Below are positions 55,778-64,000 of a DNA stretch of 64,000 nt, in pieces (position 1 is the stretch's first letter; each line of letters starts with the position of its first letter). This stretch comes from Anagrus nilaparvatae (Eukaryota; Arthropoda; Insecta; Hymenoptera; Mymaridae), in assembly GCA_022575985.1 (NCBI GenBank), contig JAKSXM010000147.1:21548001-21612000 (forward strand), written 5' to 3'. A model generated the notes under the pieces. The model was not told the origin of the DNA. It worked only from the letters and a program-made list of their open reading frames with translations, and ran no database searches. Both the position numbers and the translations under genes were made by a program.

Positions 55778-56292
55778 CCCTTGAAAAAACCAGAATAGTT
55801 AAAGATCATTAATTTAATAAGCAATTTAGGTTTTTAACTTGAAAAAAAAACTGCCTTTTACTTATTACTTATCAATTTTCTAAAAATAAAAAAACTCCGC
55901 AGTCCATGCCATTATTATTTACTTAACATCAACAAATTTTAAAGTAATAGTGACGTTTTATAATATAAATATCCTGAATATAAAGATGTTCAAGACCCAA
56001 AAGAAATACATTTGCAATTTACATTTACCTAAATGGTTAAAATCGTCTGCTACTGTATAATCATTTATAAACCAAAGAGTTTATTAATCACGCAGAATAC
56101 ACTTCAAAAATATGGGCCTGCACACACAGATGAGTTGCACACAATGCCTAGACTATACAGGTCACCATACTTTCTCAAAATTTGTAAGATGATTAAGTAT
56201 GGCGAAAAAAATTAGAAAAGAAAGGAGCATTATATAGCAAAGGGGCGGTCCAGTACGAGATATAGAATTTTACGTTGAAACAGGGAAAGTTA
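55778..56292. promoter_or_regulatory. Likely 5' region of tafazzin
   Basis: The sequence lies immediately upstream of the tafazzin start on the minus strand and is largely unique. No TATA box or initiator can be assigned with confidence in DNA this AT-rich. The call rests on position only. Confidence 0.3.
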
Positions 56293-56408
56293 GGCTAGTT
56301 CCACAAACCTCCGTAAGCGCAGAAACGCAATGCGCACAACATGATTTCGTTTGTGCGCATTGCGTTGCGGCTGCGTTTTTGCGTTTTCGGAGGTTTGTGG
56401 AACGAGCC
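56293..56408. mobile_element. Harbinger-like 116-bp MITE with TTA duplication
   Basis: A hairpin with GGCTAGTTCCACAAACCTCC at the left and, read inward from the right, GGCTCGTTCCACAAACCTCC. TTA lies at 56290-56292 and 56409-56411. GG-starting TIRs with a TTA duplication are the Tourist/PIF-Harbinger pattern. GC-rich centre with AACGCAATGCGCACAA and its mirror. It sits about 500 bp upstream of the tafazzin start. Confidence 0.88.
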
Positions 56409-56454
56409 TTAAAAATTCAGAAAAGTATATGGGCCCGCATATACTCGCACAAAA

Positions 56455-56545
56455 AGAAACATAATGATTTATCATTTGATTTATCATATGGTAAATCATT
56501 TGATAAATCAGATGATAAATCATATGATTTACCATAAGGTATATT
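56455..56545. repeat. Short palindromic array of GATTTATCATNTG
   Basis: GATTTATCATTTGATTTATC, ATATGGTAAATCATTTGAT and AAATCAGATGATAAATCATA alternate in both senses over about 90 bp. Pure low-complexity dyads. Confidence 0.7.
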
Positions 56546-56639
56546 ATTAAACTAAAATAATTTCTTTTACCTCCAAGAGACCTTCGAGATGAAAATGGAC
56601 CCTCCTAGGAAAAGCTGATATCCTGGAGGTATAATTTTC

Positions 56640-58400
56640 ATTATTCACCCCAACATATTTTGCGATTTTCCAAGATGGCGGACCAAAAAAAACAGGAAAA
56701 AACGACTTTCTACATTACCTGGGGGTTTTTGAGGTTGAAAAACACGATTTTTTGACTGAAAATTTTCATTTTTTCACCCCAACATGTTTTCCGATTTTCC
56801 AAGATGGCGGACCAAAAAAAAACTGGAAAAAACAACTTTCTACGTTACCTGGGGGTTTTTGAAGTTGAGAAAAGCGATTTTTTGACTGAAAATTTTCATT
56901 TTTTCACTTCAACATGTTTTCCGATTTTCCAAGATGGCGGACCAAAAAAACAGGAAAAAACAACTTTCTACGTTACCTGGGGGTTTTCGAGGTTGAGAAA
57001 AACGATTTTCTAAATGAAAATTTTCATTTTTTCACCCCAACATGTTTTCCGATTTTCCAAAATGGCGGATTTATAAAATCGTTTTTCTCAACCTCTAATA
57101 CCCCCAGGTAATGTACAAAATTCCTTTTTTTTCAGTTTTTTGATCCATCATCTTGGAAAATCGGAAAATATTCGGGAGTGAAAAAAAGGAAAATTTTTAT
57201 TCATAAAAACGCTTTTATCAACCTGGAAAACCCCCGGTAAATGTATAGTTTTTTAAAAATATTTTTCGATCCGCCATCTTCGATAATCGGAAAATATTCA
57301 GGAGTGAAAAAAAGAAAATTTTCATTTGTAAATTTGTTTTTCTCAGCCTCAAAAACACCCGGGAAATGTAGAAAGTTCCTTTTTTCAGTTTTTTGATCCG
57401 CCATCTTGGGAAATCGGAAAATATTCAGGAGTGAAAAAAAGGAAAATTTTTATTAAACGCTTTTCTCAACCTGGAAAACCCCTGATAAATGTATAAAGTT
57501 TTTTATAACTATTTTTCGATCTGCCATCTTGGAAAATCGGAAAATATTCAGGAGTGAAAAAAAGAAAATTGTCATTTATAAATTAGTTTTTCTCAATCTC
57601 TAAAACCTCCAGTTAATGTACAAGGTTCCTTTTTTTCAGTTTTTTGATCCACCATCTTGGACAACCGGAAAATATTCAGGAGTGAAAAAGAGAAACTTTT
57701 CATTCATAAAAGCGTTTTTCTCAATCTGGAAAACCTACGGTTAATGTATAAAGTTTTTTTAAATATTTTTCGATCCATCTTCTTGGAAAATCGGAAAATA
57801 TTCGGGAGTGAAAAAAAGGAAAATTTTTATTCATAAAAACGTTTTTCTCAAACTGGAAAACCCCCGGTAAATGTATAAAGTTTTTTAAAAATATTTTTCG
57901 ATCCGCCATCTTGGATAATCGGAAAATATTCAGGAGTGAAAAAAAGAAAATTTTCATTTGTAAATTCGTTTTTCTCAACCTCAAAAACACCCGGGAAATG
58001 TAGAAAGTTCCTTTTTTCAGTTTTTTGATCCGCCATCTTGGGAAATCGGAAAATATTCAGGATTGAAAAAAAGGAAAATTTTTATTCATAAAAACGCTTT
58101 TCTCAACCTGGAAAACCCCCGGTTAATGTATAAAGTTTTTTTAAATATTTTTCGATCCATCATCTTGGAAAATCGGAAAATATTCAAATGAAAAAAAGGA
58201 AAATTTTTATTCATAAAAACGCTTTTCTCAACCTGGAAAACCCCCGTGTAATGTATAAAGTTTTTTTTAATATTTTACGATCCGCCATCTTGGAAAATCG
58301 GAAAATATACTGGGGTAAAAAAATGAAAATTTTCTTTAATAAAAACGTTTTTCTGAACCTCGAAAACCTCCAGGTATTGTGGAAAGTTTCTTTTTTCATG
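56640..58400. repeat. Foldback with about 120-130 bp CCAAGATGGCGG units in opposed arms
   Basis: Left arm: three to four direct units (56640-57070) with GATTTTCCAAGATGGCGGAC, TTTCTACGTTACCTGGGGGT and AAAATTTTCATTTTTTCAC. Right arm (57070-58400): about ten inverted units with GATCCGCCATCTTGG. The arms are unequal in length. Peptide-like frames of 60-90 residues arise from the repeat on both strands and shift frame between units because the unit length is not a multiple of three. They are not genes. It lies between the starts of tafazzin and the RCHY1-like gene. Confidence 0.85.
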
Positions 58401-58423
58401 TTTTTAATATATTTTATTCAGGG

Positions 58424-58775
58424 TATCGGACTCCCTAATTTAGGGAGTCGGACTTCGTGGTTATTTTTGTTAGAGTGCGCGCCTCCCACATTTTTTACTT
58501 CTAGTGGTGAGATCGCTGTAACTTTATACCCAAGCGTTTTAAGTTTGAAAATTAGTATACATTAAAATAGCATTTTAAAAATAATTTTTTTACTTTAATT
58601 TGTTTAAATTAATTTATTAATAAAAGATAATGATAATTTTAAATATTTAAGAAATTTATTTTTATAAAATATTTTGATTATTTTTTTTAAATTCTTTAAA
58701 CTCTACGCGCTTGGGTATAAAAAGTTACATCGATCGTCGCTAGAAGTACGAAAAAAGGAGGCGCGCGATTTTCCC
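58424..58775. mobile_element. TIR element with GCGCGCCTCC ends, plus adjacent hairpin
   Basis: GCGCGCCTCCCACATTTTTT (58477 on) and, read inward from the right, CGCGCGCCTCCTTTTTTCGT, followed by matching ACTTCTAG and TATACCCAAGCG blocks, define an inverted repeat of about 70 bp around 170 bp of AT-only sequence. Just left, GACTCCCTAATTTAGGGAGT at 58428-58447 is a perfect short hairpin. No duplication confirmed. Confidence 0.65.
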
Positions 58776-59399
58776 AAATTTTAACGGGACAAGTGTTTTA
58801 ATATACATAAAGCCTTAGTTTTGTAAAACAAAAACCTGTTGTACTTAGTTGTGTATAAGTAATATTTTGCATGGCTAAATATTTTCTTCGTATAAATATT
58901 TTCTTTGTTGAATCTGTTTAGTATAAGCAAAAAAATAAATATAAAAAATAATTTAGTAAATGAATGAAAACTTTTTTTCATTAAATCACTCATGCATTAA
59001 GAATACAATAATACTTAATATTGTTAATTACGTTTAAAATTCAAAACTCATTATTGATGATATATAATAATTATAAATATAAAAATTAGAATTGAAAATA
59101 TTTAAGGTTACTTTTCAATAAATGTAATTGCTTTAAGAAAATTTTTTAAAAAATATTTATATGTGAATATATATTCTGTAAAGTAAACAAAGTTTTCACA
59201 AAAAAAAACCACAGATTTTTAAACTTGTATTTATGACTATAAACAAATTAAAAGTGGTTCTATTTATACCTGATAATAAATAATATTACTTGTTTTAACA
59301 TTAAAGACACTCAAGATAAAATAATGTAATTATATTTAAACAGCTATTATTATTCTTATTTGCTACTTCTTATTTCAAGTAAGAAAAATTTTACAAAAA
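58776..59399. promoter_or_regulatory. Upstream region of the RCHY1-like exon
   Basis: AT-rich unique sequence without recognised repeats, directly before the candidate start codon at 59400. No specific promoter element can be assigned. Confidence 0.3.
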
Positions 59400-59525
59400 A
59401 TGGATAAAGATGATTATTTAGTTGAATTTAGTAAAAGCTCTTGCACTTCCGAAAAGTCAACAAAATCTAAAAATTTTGAGGATAACTATGGTTGCGAACA
59501 TTATAAGAGAAAGTCAAAGTTTGTT
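59400..59525 (+). CDS. RCHY1: Probable first coding exon of RCHY1/PIRH2-like CHY-RING ubiquitin ligase
   Basis: 42 codons starting MDKDDYLVEFSKSSCTSEKS and ending NYGCEHYKRKSKFV, followed at once by the consensus donor GTAAGT. GCEHYxRxxxxx is how the CHY zinc finger of RCHY1 begins, and the family continues at this point with APCC. The Cys and His of the CEH triplet, which are zinc ligands, are present. A phase-0 junction fits. RCHY1 is an E3 ubiquitin ligase with CHY, CTCHY and RING fingers; the RING part should lie in later exons, beyond 64000. The short length means a chance match is not excluded. Confidence 0.62.
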
Positions 59526-60068
59526 GTAAGTTAATAATTATTTTATCCATGCACTGTAAAAATTCTTTTCCGGGTATTTACTATAATGATAAGAATTCTA
59601 AGATTTATCATTCATTACAAAATGGTTTTGATTTGCTACTTGGATAAAATTTCTTTGATACTTCAGCATCATAAAATATTATAAAAAAAATTTTAAGGTT
59701 TATTTAAAATCTCCACTTCTGTAAATTTTTACACAGGTTTCTACATAGAAAAATCCTATCCTAATAAATAGATGGCTCATCGCAACGGTCGCTAGGTGTA
59801 ATCGGAATAAAGTCATTCTGATTGGTTCTCACAATAATGTACACAAACAAACATATACAAAATTTTAAATTCAAAATAACATAAACATTATTAATTTAAA
59901 TCGAGAGGTTATGGGTGAATTTAATAAATTTAATAAACTTTGTTAATTTAATGATTATTATATCTATTTGTATATAATAAATTAATTTAATAATGTTTGG
60001 AATAAGTAATAAAAATTTTCTAACCTCAATATTGAATATGCTTATTGTTTATGTTTTTATAATATGTA
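59526..60068. other. Start of the intron after the RCHY1-like exon
   Basis: AT-rich and apparently unique; no CHY-finger continuation seen. It ends at the TA target of the next element. Confidence 0.4.
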
Positions 60069-62969
60069 GTCAAGGCGCCAGCAATGTTAAATGCATCCAA
60101 AAATTTTTTCAGCACTAGCATGGATGCACCTCATTGAAACTTATGTATTTTTGGTCGCTGAAACCGATTTTGAAGGTTTCATCCATTTTCGGATGGCCAG
60201 TTTTGAGTAATGGACGCTATATACTAAAAAATCGGCGAAAAATTAGCAAGATTGGTAATATCTTGAAAACAATGGCTGATTGAGCCTATTTTGGGTACCC
60301 CAATAAGGTTTTCGGGGTCACTGATCACGATTTTGAAGACAGATTTATAAAAAACAAAATGGCGGACTCAAAATGGCGAGTTTCTAACCTCAGAAACGTC
60401 GATTTATGCTGTTTTAAGCATATTTACGTTGTCTAATAAGTTTTTCGGACCAGTTATAAAGATTCTGAGGTCATATTTTTAATTTTCAAAATAGCGGGCT
60501 AAAAATGTCTAATTCATAACCTCAAAATCGACAATAAATGCTATTTTAAGCATTAAAACGCGTTACATTTTAAGATTTTGGGGTCGGTGATCACGATTCT
60601 GAGGTTTAAATGCTATTTTGAAAATTAAAAATATGACCTCAGAATCTTTATAACTGGTCCGAAAAACTTATTAGACAACGTAAATATGCTTAAAACAGCA
60701 TAAATCGCCGTTTCTGAGGTTAGAAACACACCATTTTGAGTCCGCCATTGCGTTTTTTATAAATCTGTCTTCAAAATTGTGATCAGTGACCCCGAAAACC
60801 TTATTGGGATACCCAAAACAGGCTCAATTAGCTATTGTTTTAAAGATATTACCAATCTTGCTAATTTTTCGCCGATTTTTTAGTATATAGCGTCCATTAC
60901 TCAAAACTGGCCATCCGAAAATGGATGAAACCTTCAAAATCGGTTTCAGCGACTAAAAATACATAAGTTTCAATGAGGTGCATCCACGGTGCCCCTGAAA
61001 CAATTTAAATAAAAATTCAAATTACCCCCGAGATTCCAATGGAAATTTGTTTTTTAGTTGTTCAGAGTTACAAAAATCAAAAAATTTAAAAAATCCGTCT
61101 GGCGCTTTTTTTTTTTTAGCTAAAAACTGTTTCATTTCGATATTATAATAGAAAATAATCAGAAAATAATAAATAAGTTTGTATAAAAGCTGTTTTAAGT
61201 TATAAAAAATAATTTTTAATGTACAAAATCTTTTATCATCATCAAATTTACTAAAAAAAATAGTATTACCACAAAAAAAAGACCTAGAAACATCAGGCAG
61301 CTCAGGGAAGCCCAGGGCATCTAAAAATCGAAATTTTAAGAAAAATTATAATTTTAATGTAAAAATTATACTTTTAATGTCAAAATTATAATTTTAATGT
61401 AAAAATTAATTAACTAATTAATTAACGAAAATTAACTCATTAACGCCGGGGCGGAGAGTTTTGGAAATGAGCAAAAATAAATACATTTCCTGAAAGATAC
61501 GTGGCTAAAAAGTTCAACCTTATAGTAAAATTTCACGCTCTTTCAGAATCTGACATTAGTTTTGACCTACAATCCTTAAATATACCCTAAAAAGGGGGGT
61601 TGAAAAGGGTAGATCAGGTATTATAAGAAAAGTTTGGAAAAATCAATGAAAAAAGTGTCAAATTTTATTGAAAAATGCTTGAACATAATATTTTTTATGT
61701 AAATTTAAGTAAACTTTGTATACATTGTGGTCTCATTCATTTTGGTCCTATTTACAACCCTTAAAATGTGCTATGTGGATAAGGGTAGATACAAAAAAAT
61801 TAAAATAAAACTTATTTTTTATAATTGAAATTATATTCTTAAGTAAAATTGGCTGCTAATTTCAAATTAACCGTCAGTTTTGTGTAACAACTTTAATTGT
61901 TGACACACCTTCTAAAATAGGGGTGAACGGGGTAAAGCAGCCATATTAGGGTTATGCTTTATGGAAAATTTGTCAAAGTCACCTCTATTTTAGAGAATGC
62001 TTCAAAGTTTTTGCACAAAACTGATGTTGAATTTGAAATTAGGAGCCAATTTTACTTAAAAATATCATTTTAATTATAAAAAATAAGTTTTATTTTAATT
62101 TTTTTGTACTATCCTTATCCACACGGCACATTTTAAGGGTTGTAAATAGGACCAAAATGAATGAGACCACAATGTATATAAAGTTTATTTAAATTTAAAT
62201 AAAAAATATTATGTTCAAGCATTTTTCAATAAAATTTGATACTTTTTTCATTGATTTTTCCAAACATTTCCTAATAATGCCTGATCTATCCCTTTCACCC
62301 CTCTTTTTAGGGTATATTTAAGGGTTGTAGATCAAAATTAATGTCAGATTCTGAAAGAGCGTGAAGTTTTACTAGTGGATGAACTTTTTAGCCACGTATC
62401 TATAAGGGAATGTATTTATTTTTGCTCACTTCCAAAACTCTCCGACCCGGCGTTAATGAGTTAATTTTCATTAATTAATTAGTTAATTAATTTTTACAAT
62501 TTAAATAATAATTTTTACATTAAAAGTATAATTTTTACATTAAAATTATAATTTTTCTTAAAATTTCGATTTTGAGATGCCCTGGGCTTCCCTGAGCTGC
62601 CTGTTGTTTCTAGGTCTTTTTTTTTGGTAAAACTATTTTTTTTTAGTAAATTTAATGTTATAAGAGATTTTGTAGATTAAAAATTATTTTTTATAACTTA
62701 AAACAACTTTTATACAGACTTACTTATTACTTTTCAATTATTTTCTATTATAATATCGAAATGAAACAGTTTTTAGCTAAAAAAAAAAACCGCCAGACGG
62801 ATTTTTTAAATTTTTTGATTTTTGTGATTCTGAACAACTAAAAAACAAATTTCCATTGGAATCTCGGGGGTAATTTGAATTTTTATACAATATTGTTTCA
62901 GGGGCACCGTGCATCCATTCTAGTGCTGAAAAAATTTTTGGATGCATTTAACATTGCTGGCACCTTGAC
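60069..62969. mobile_element. TA-flanked foldback (GTCAAGGCGCCAGCAATGTT ends), host of a second element
   Basis: Left GTCAAGGCGCCAGCAATGTT and, read inward from the right, GTCAAGGTGCCAGCAATGTT, with TA on both sides (60067-60068, 62970-62971). Without the nested 60987-62909 insert the element is about 970 bp and mirror-symmetric around 60550 (GAGGTCATATTTTTAATTTT against its complement). Inner blocks include GGGGTCACTGATCACGATTT and AAAATGGCGGACTC. A one-ended relative lies at 53330-53505. Confidence 0.82.
60987..62909. mobile_element. Foldback with CGGTGCCCCTGAAACAA ends and 8-bp duplication
   Basis: Left CGGTGCCCCTGAAACAATTT and its mirror at the right. A perfect duplication TGCATCCA lies at 60979-60986 and 62910-62917. 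The copy at 53330-53505 has TGCATCCA once, as an empty site. Symmetric around about 61950 over nearly its whole 1.9 kb (CTTTCAGAATCTGACATTA, GAGCCAATTTTACTT and others). No coding region. An 8-bp duplication fits hAT, P or Merlin-type elements, but the terminus is not diagnostic. Confidence 0.85.
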
Positions 62970-63049
62970 TAATGGGTAAAGTAAAGTAAAACATAATTTT
63001 TCTTTGTCAGTGGCAAAAAAACACGTATTTTTGAATCGCGCCGCGGCCG

Positions 63050-63300
63050 GGAAATATGTGGTTTCTGGCCGCTGACAAGAAAAAAAATGGAAGATATGTA
63101 TGACTTAAGCCACCGAAAAACTACGTCACCGGAGATTTTGCCACAGACAGGGTCCGCAACGGGAGTCGGGAGTCATGACTCCCATTTCGGGAGTCAAAAT
63201 TTTTTTTTTTACCAGAATCGACTCGAATTGGCTTAAAAAGGGTTTAGAAAGGTTCCAATCATCACGACTCCCAACGACTCCCAACGACTCCCAAAAATTA
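63050..63300. repeat. Repeat remnant and ACGACTCCCA triplet
   Basis: 63080-63140 is the reverse complement of part of 53940-54020. GGGAGTCGGGAGTCATGACT and GGGAGTCAAAA near 63160-63200 are opposed to CACGACTCCCAACGACTCCC, in which the 10-mer recurs three times (63263-63294). Possibly a small foldback with GGGAGTC arms. Confidence 0.55.
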
Positions 63301-63765
63301 GTAAAAAAAATTTTTTTTTTTTAAATTGATTTAATTTGACTAATTCTTACGTTTTAAGAGTAATTTAAAAAAATTTTTAAATTTTTATTCATATTCAGTG
63401 TCAAATTGATGATTTTGGCAATTGACAGTTGTCACCTACTTGTTTTTAAAATATAGTCACACTGTATACAAAAAAAAATATGGGAAACGTGTAAATTTAT
63501 ATTTTTTAGTTATTTAATTTGAAAATATAAACGAAAATACTCGCGAAAATACGAGCGGAAATAGTCACGATAAATTTTTAGTATTTTTGTACCTTTCGAG
63601 TGGCTGTCAATTATGTCATAATAAACTATTAACAATTTTAAGTAAATTTTTATAGAAAAAGGAAAATCTTATAACTATCCTGAATTATTTTTGGGCCCAA
63701 TTTTTGGGTATCGCAAAGTCAAAATTTGGCTTTAAATTTATAATTATTCAAATCATTTTGCAAGC
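63301..63765. other. AT-rich intron sequence
   Basis: No repeat ends or protein motif recognised. Confidence 0.4.
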
Positions 63766-63870
63766 TATAAAAGAATTCACACAGGTGAAAAGTCTTACAA
63801 ATGTTAAGAATGTGGAAAATTTTTAGCTTACTTTTCGCAGCTTTAAAATCATGGATTTAATCATTTAAAA
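63766..63870 (+). pseudogene. Decayed C2H2 zinc-finger fragment
   Basis: The frame reads RIHTGEKSYKC, stop, ECGKFLAYFSQL, stop, NHGFNHL. This is the classical finger-linker and finger pattern ('HTGEKxYxCxxCGKxFxxxxxLxxHxxxH'), with two stops in about 30 residues. It is a dead piece of a multi-finger gene. Its parent is not in the window. Confidence 0.7.
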
Positions 63871-64000
63871 AATAAAATTATCAGTATTCATTTAATGAAA
63901 CAGTATCAATTCCGAACTTTTGGAGACCTTGGCTGCTTGGCTTTTCTATTATAGCGTGTAACATTACTGCGAGTAACTATAAAAGTCCTCCTTTATTTTT

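Noticed and set aside
56804..58399. Several overlapping frames of 60-90 residues on both strands with recurring GVFEVEK and FPIFQDGG peptides
   Set aside because: They are translations of the tandem repeat; frame changes from unit to unit, both strands are open, and the text mirrors in the foldback arms.

Overview
The window looks like nuclear DNA of an insect: very AT-rich, no long intact reading frames, split genes with GT/AG introns, and a dense bed of nested transposons. The species cannot be fixed from this sequence. A hymenopteran such as a parasitoid wasp would fit the base composition and element mix, but that is a guess.

Two host genes are recognisable. The main one is tafazzin (mitochondrial cardiolipin remodelling), on the minus strand. 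Four coding exons lie at 55777-55663, 36224-36096, 36020-35777 and 16468-16214. Reading phases match at every junction and give about 248 codons. The last roughly 20 residues must lie in a further exon that I did not find. Introns 1 and 3 are each about 19 kb and filled with mobile DNA; intron 2 is 75 bp. The second gene starts on the plus strand at 59400 with an exon of 42 codons that resembles the start of the CHY/RING-finger ubiquitin ligase RCHY1. The two genes are divergent, about 3.6 kb apart.

Layout. 1-1600: tandem repeats and a foldback. 1815-5420: decayed Copia element with a 518-bp insertion. About 5600-10703: R1-like LINE broken by a Transib-like foldback (6165-7065) and a TTAA-flanked foldback (7906-9334). 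11591-14522: pogo/Tigger-like element holding a hAT-like element, which itself holds two more insertions. 14523-35776: 3' part and intron 3 of tafazzin, with piggyBac-like and CACTG-type elements, a satellite inside a 6.4-kb inverted repeat, a 5'-truncated LINE, a second hAT-like element, a hAT transposase relic and a LINE ORF1 relic. 36225-55662: intron 1, with Gypsy and Polinton remnants and four large foldbacks. 55778-59399: the intergenic region, with a Harbinger-like MITE and a foldback rich in GCCATCTTGG. 59526-64000: probable first intron of the RCHY1-like gene, with two nested elements and zinc-finger debris.

The most notable content is structural: many long inverted repeats whose arms are themselves tandem repeats; two hAT-like elements packed with the palindrome CCGTATATACGG; a pair of related TIR elements carrying tRNA-like A-box/B-box modules; a foldback with CACAGTG ends; and insertions whose empty sites can be read from paralogous repeats in the same window. 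No CRISPR array, rRNA gene, intact tRNA gene or intact transposase was seen.
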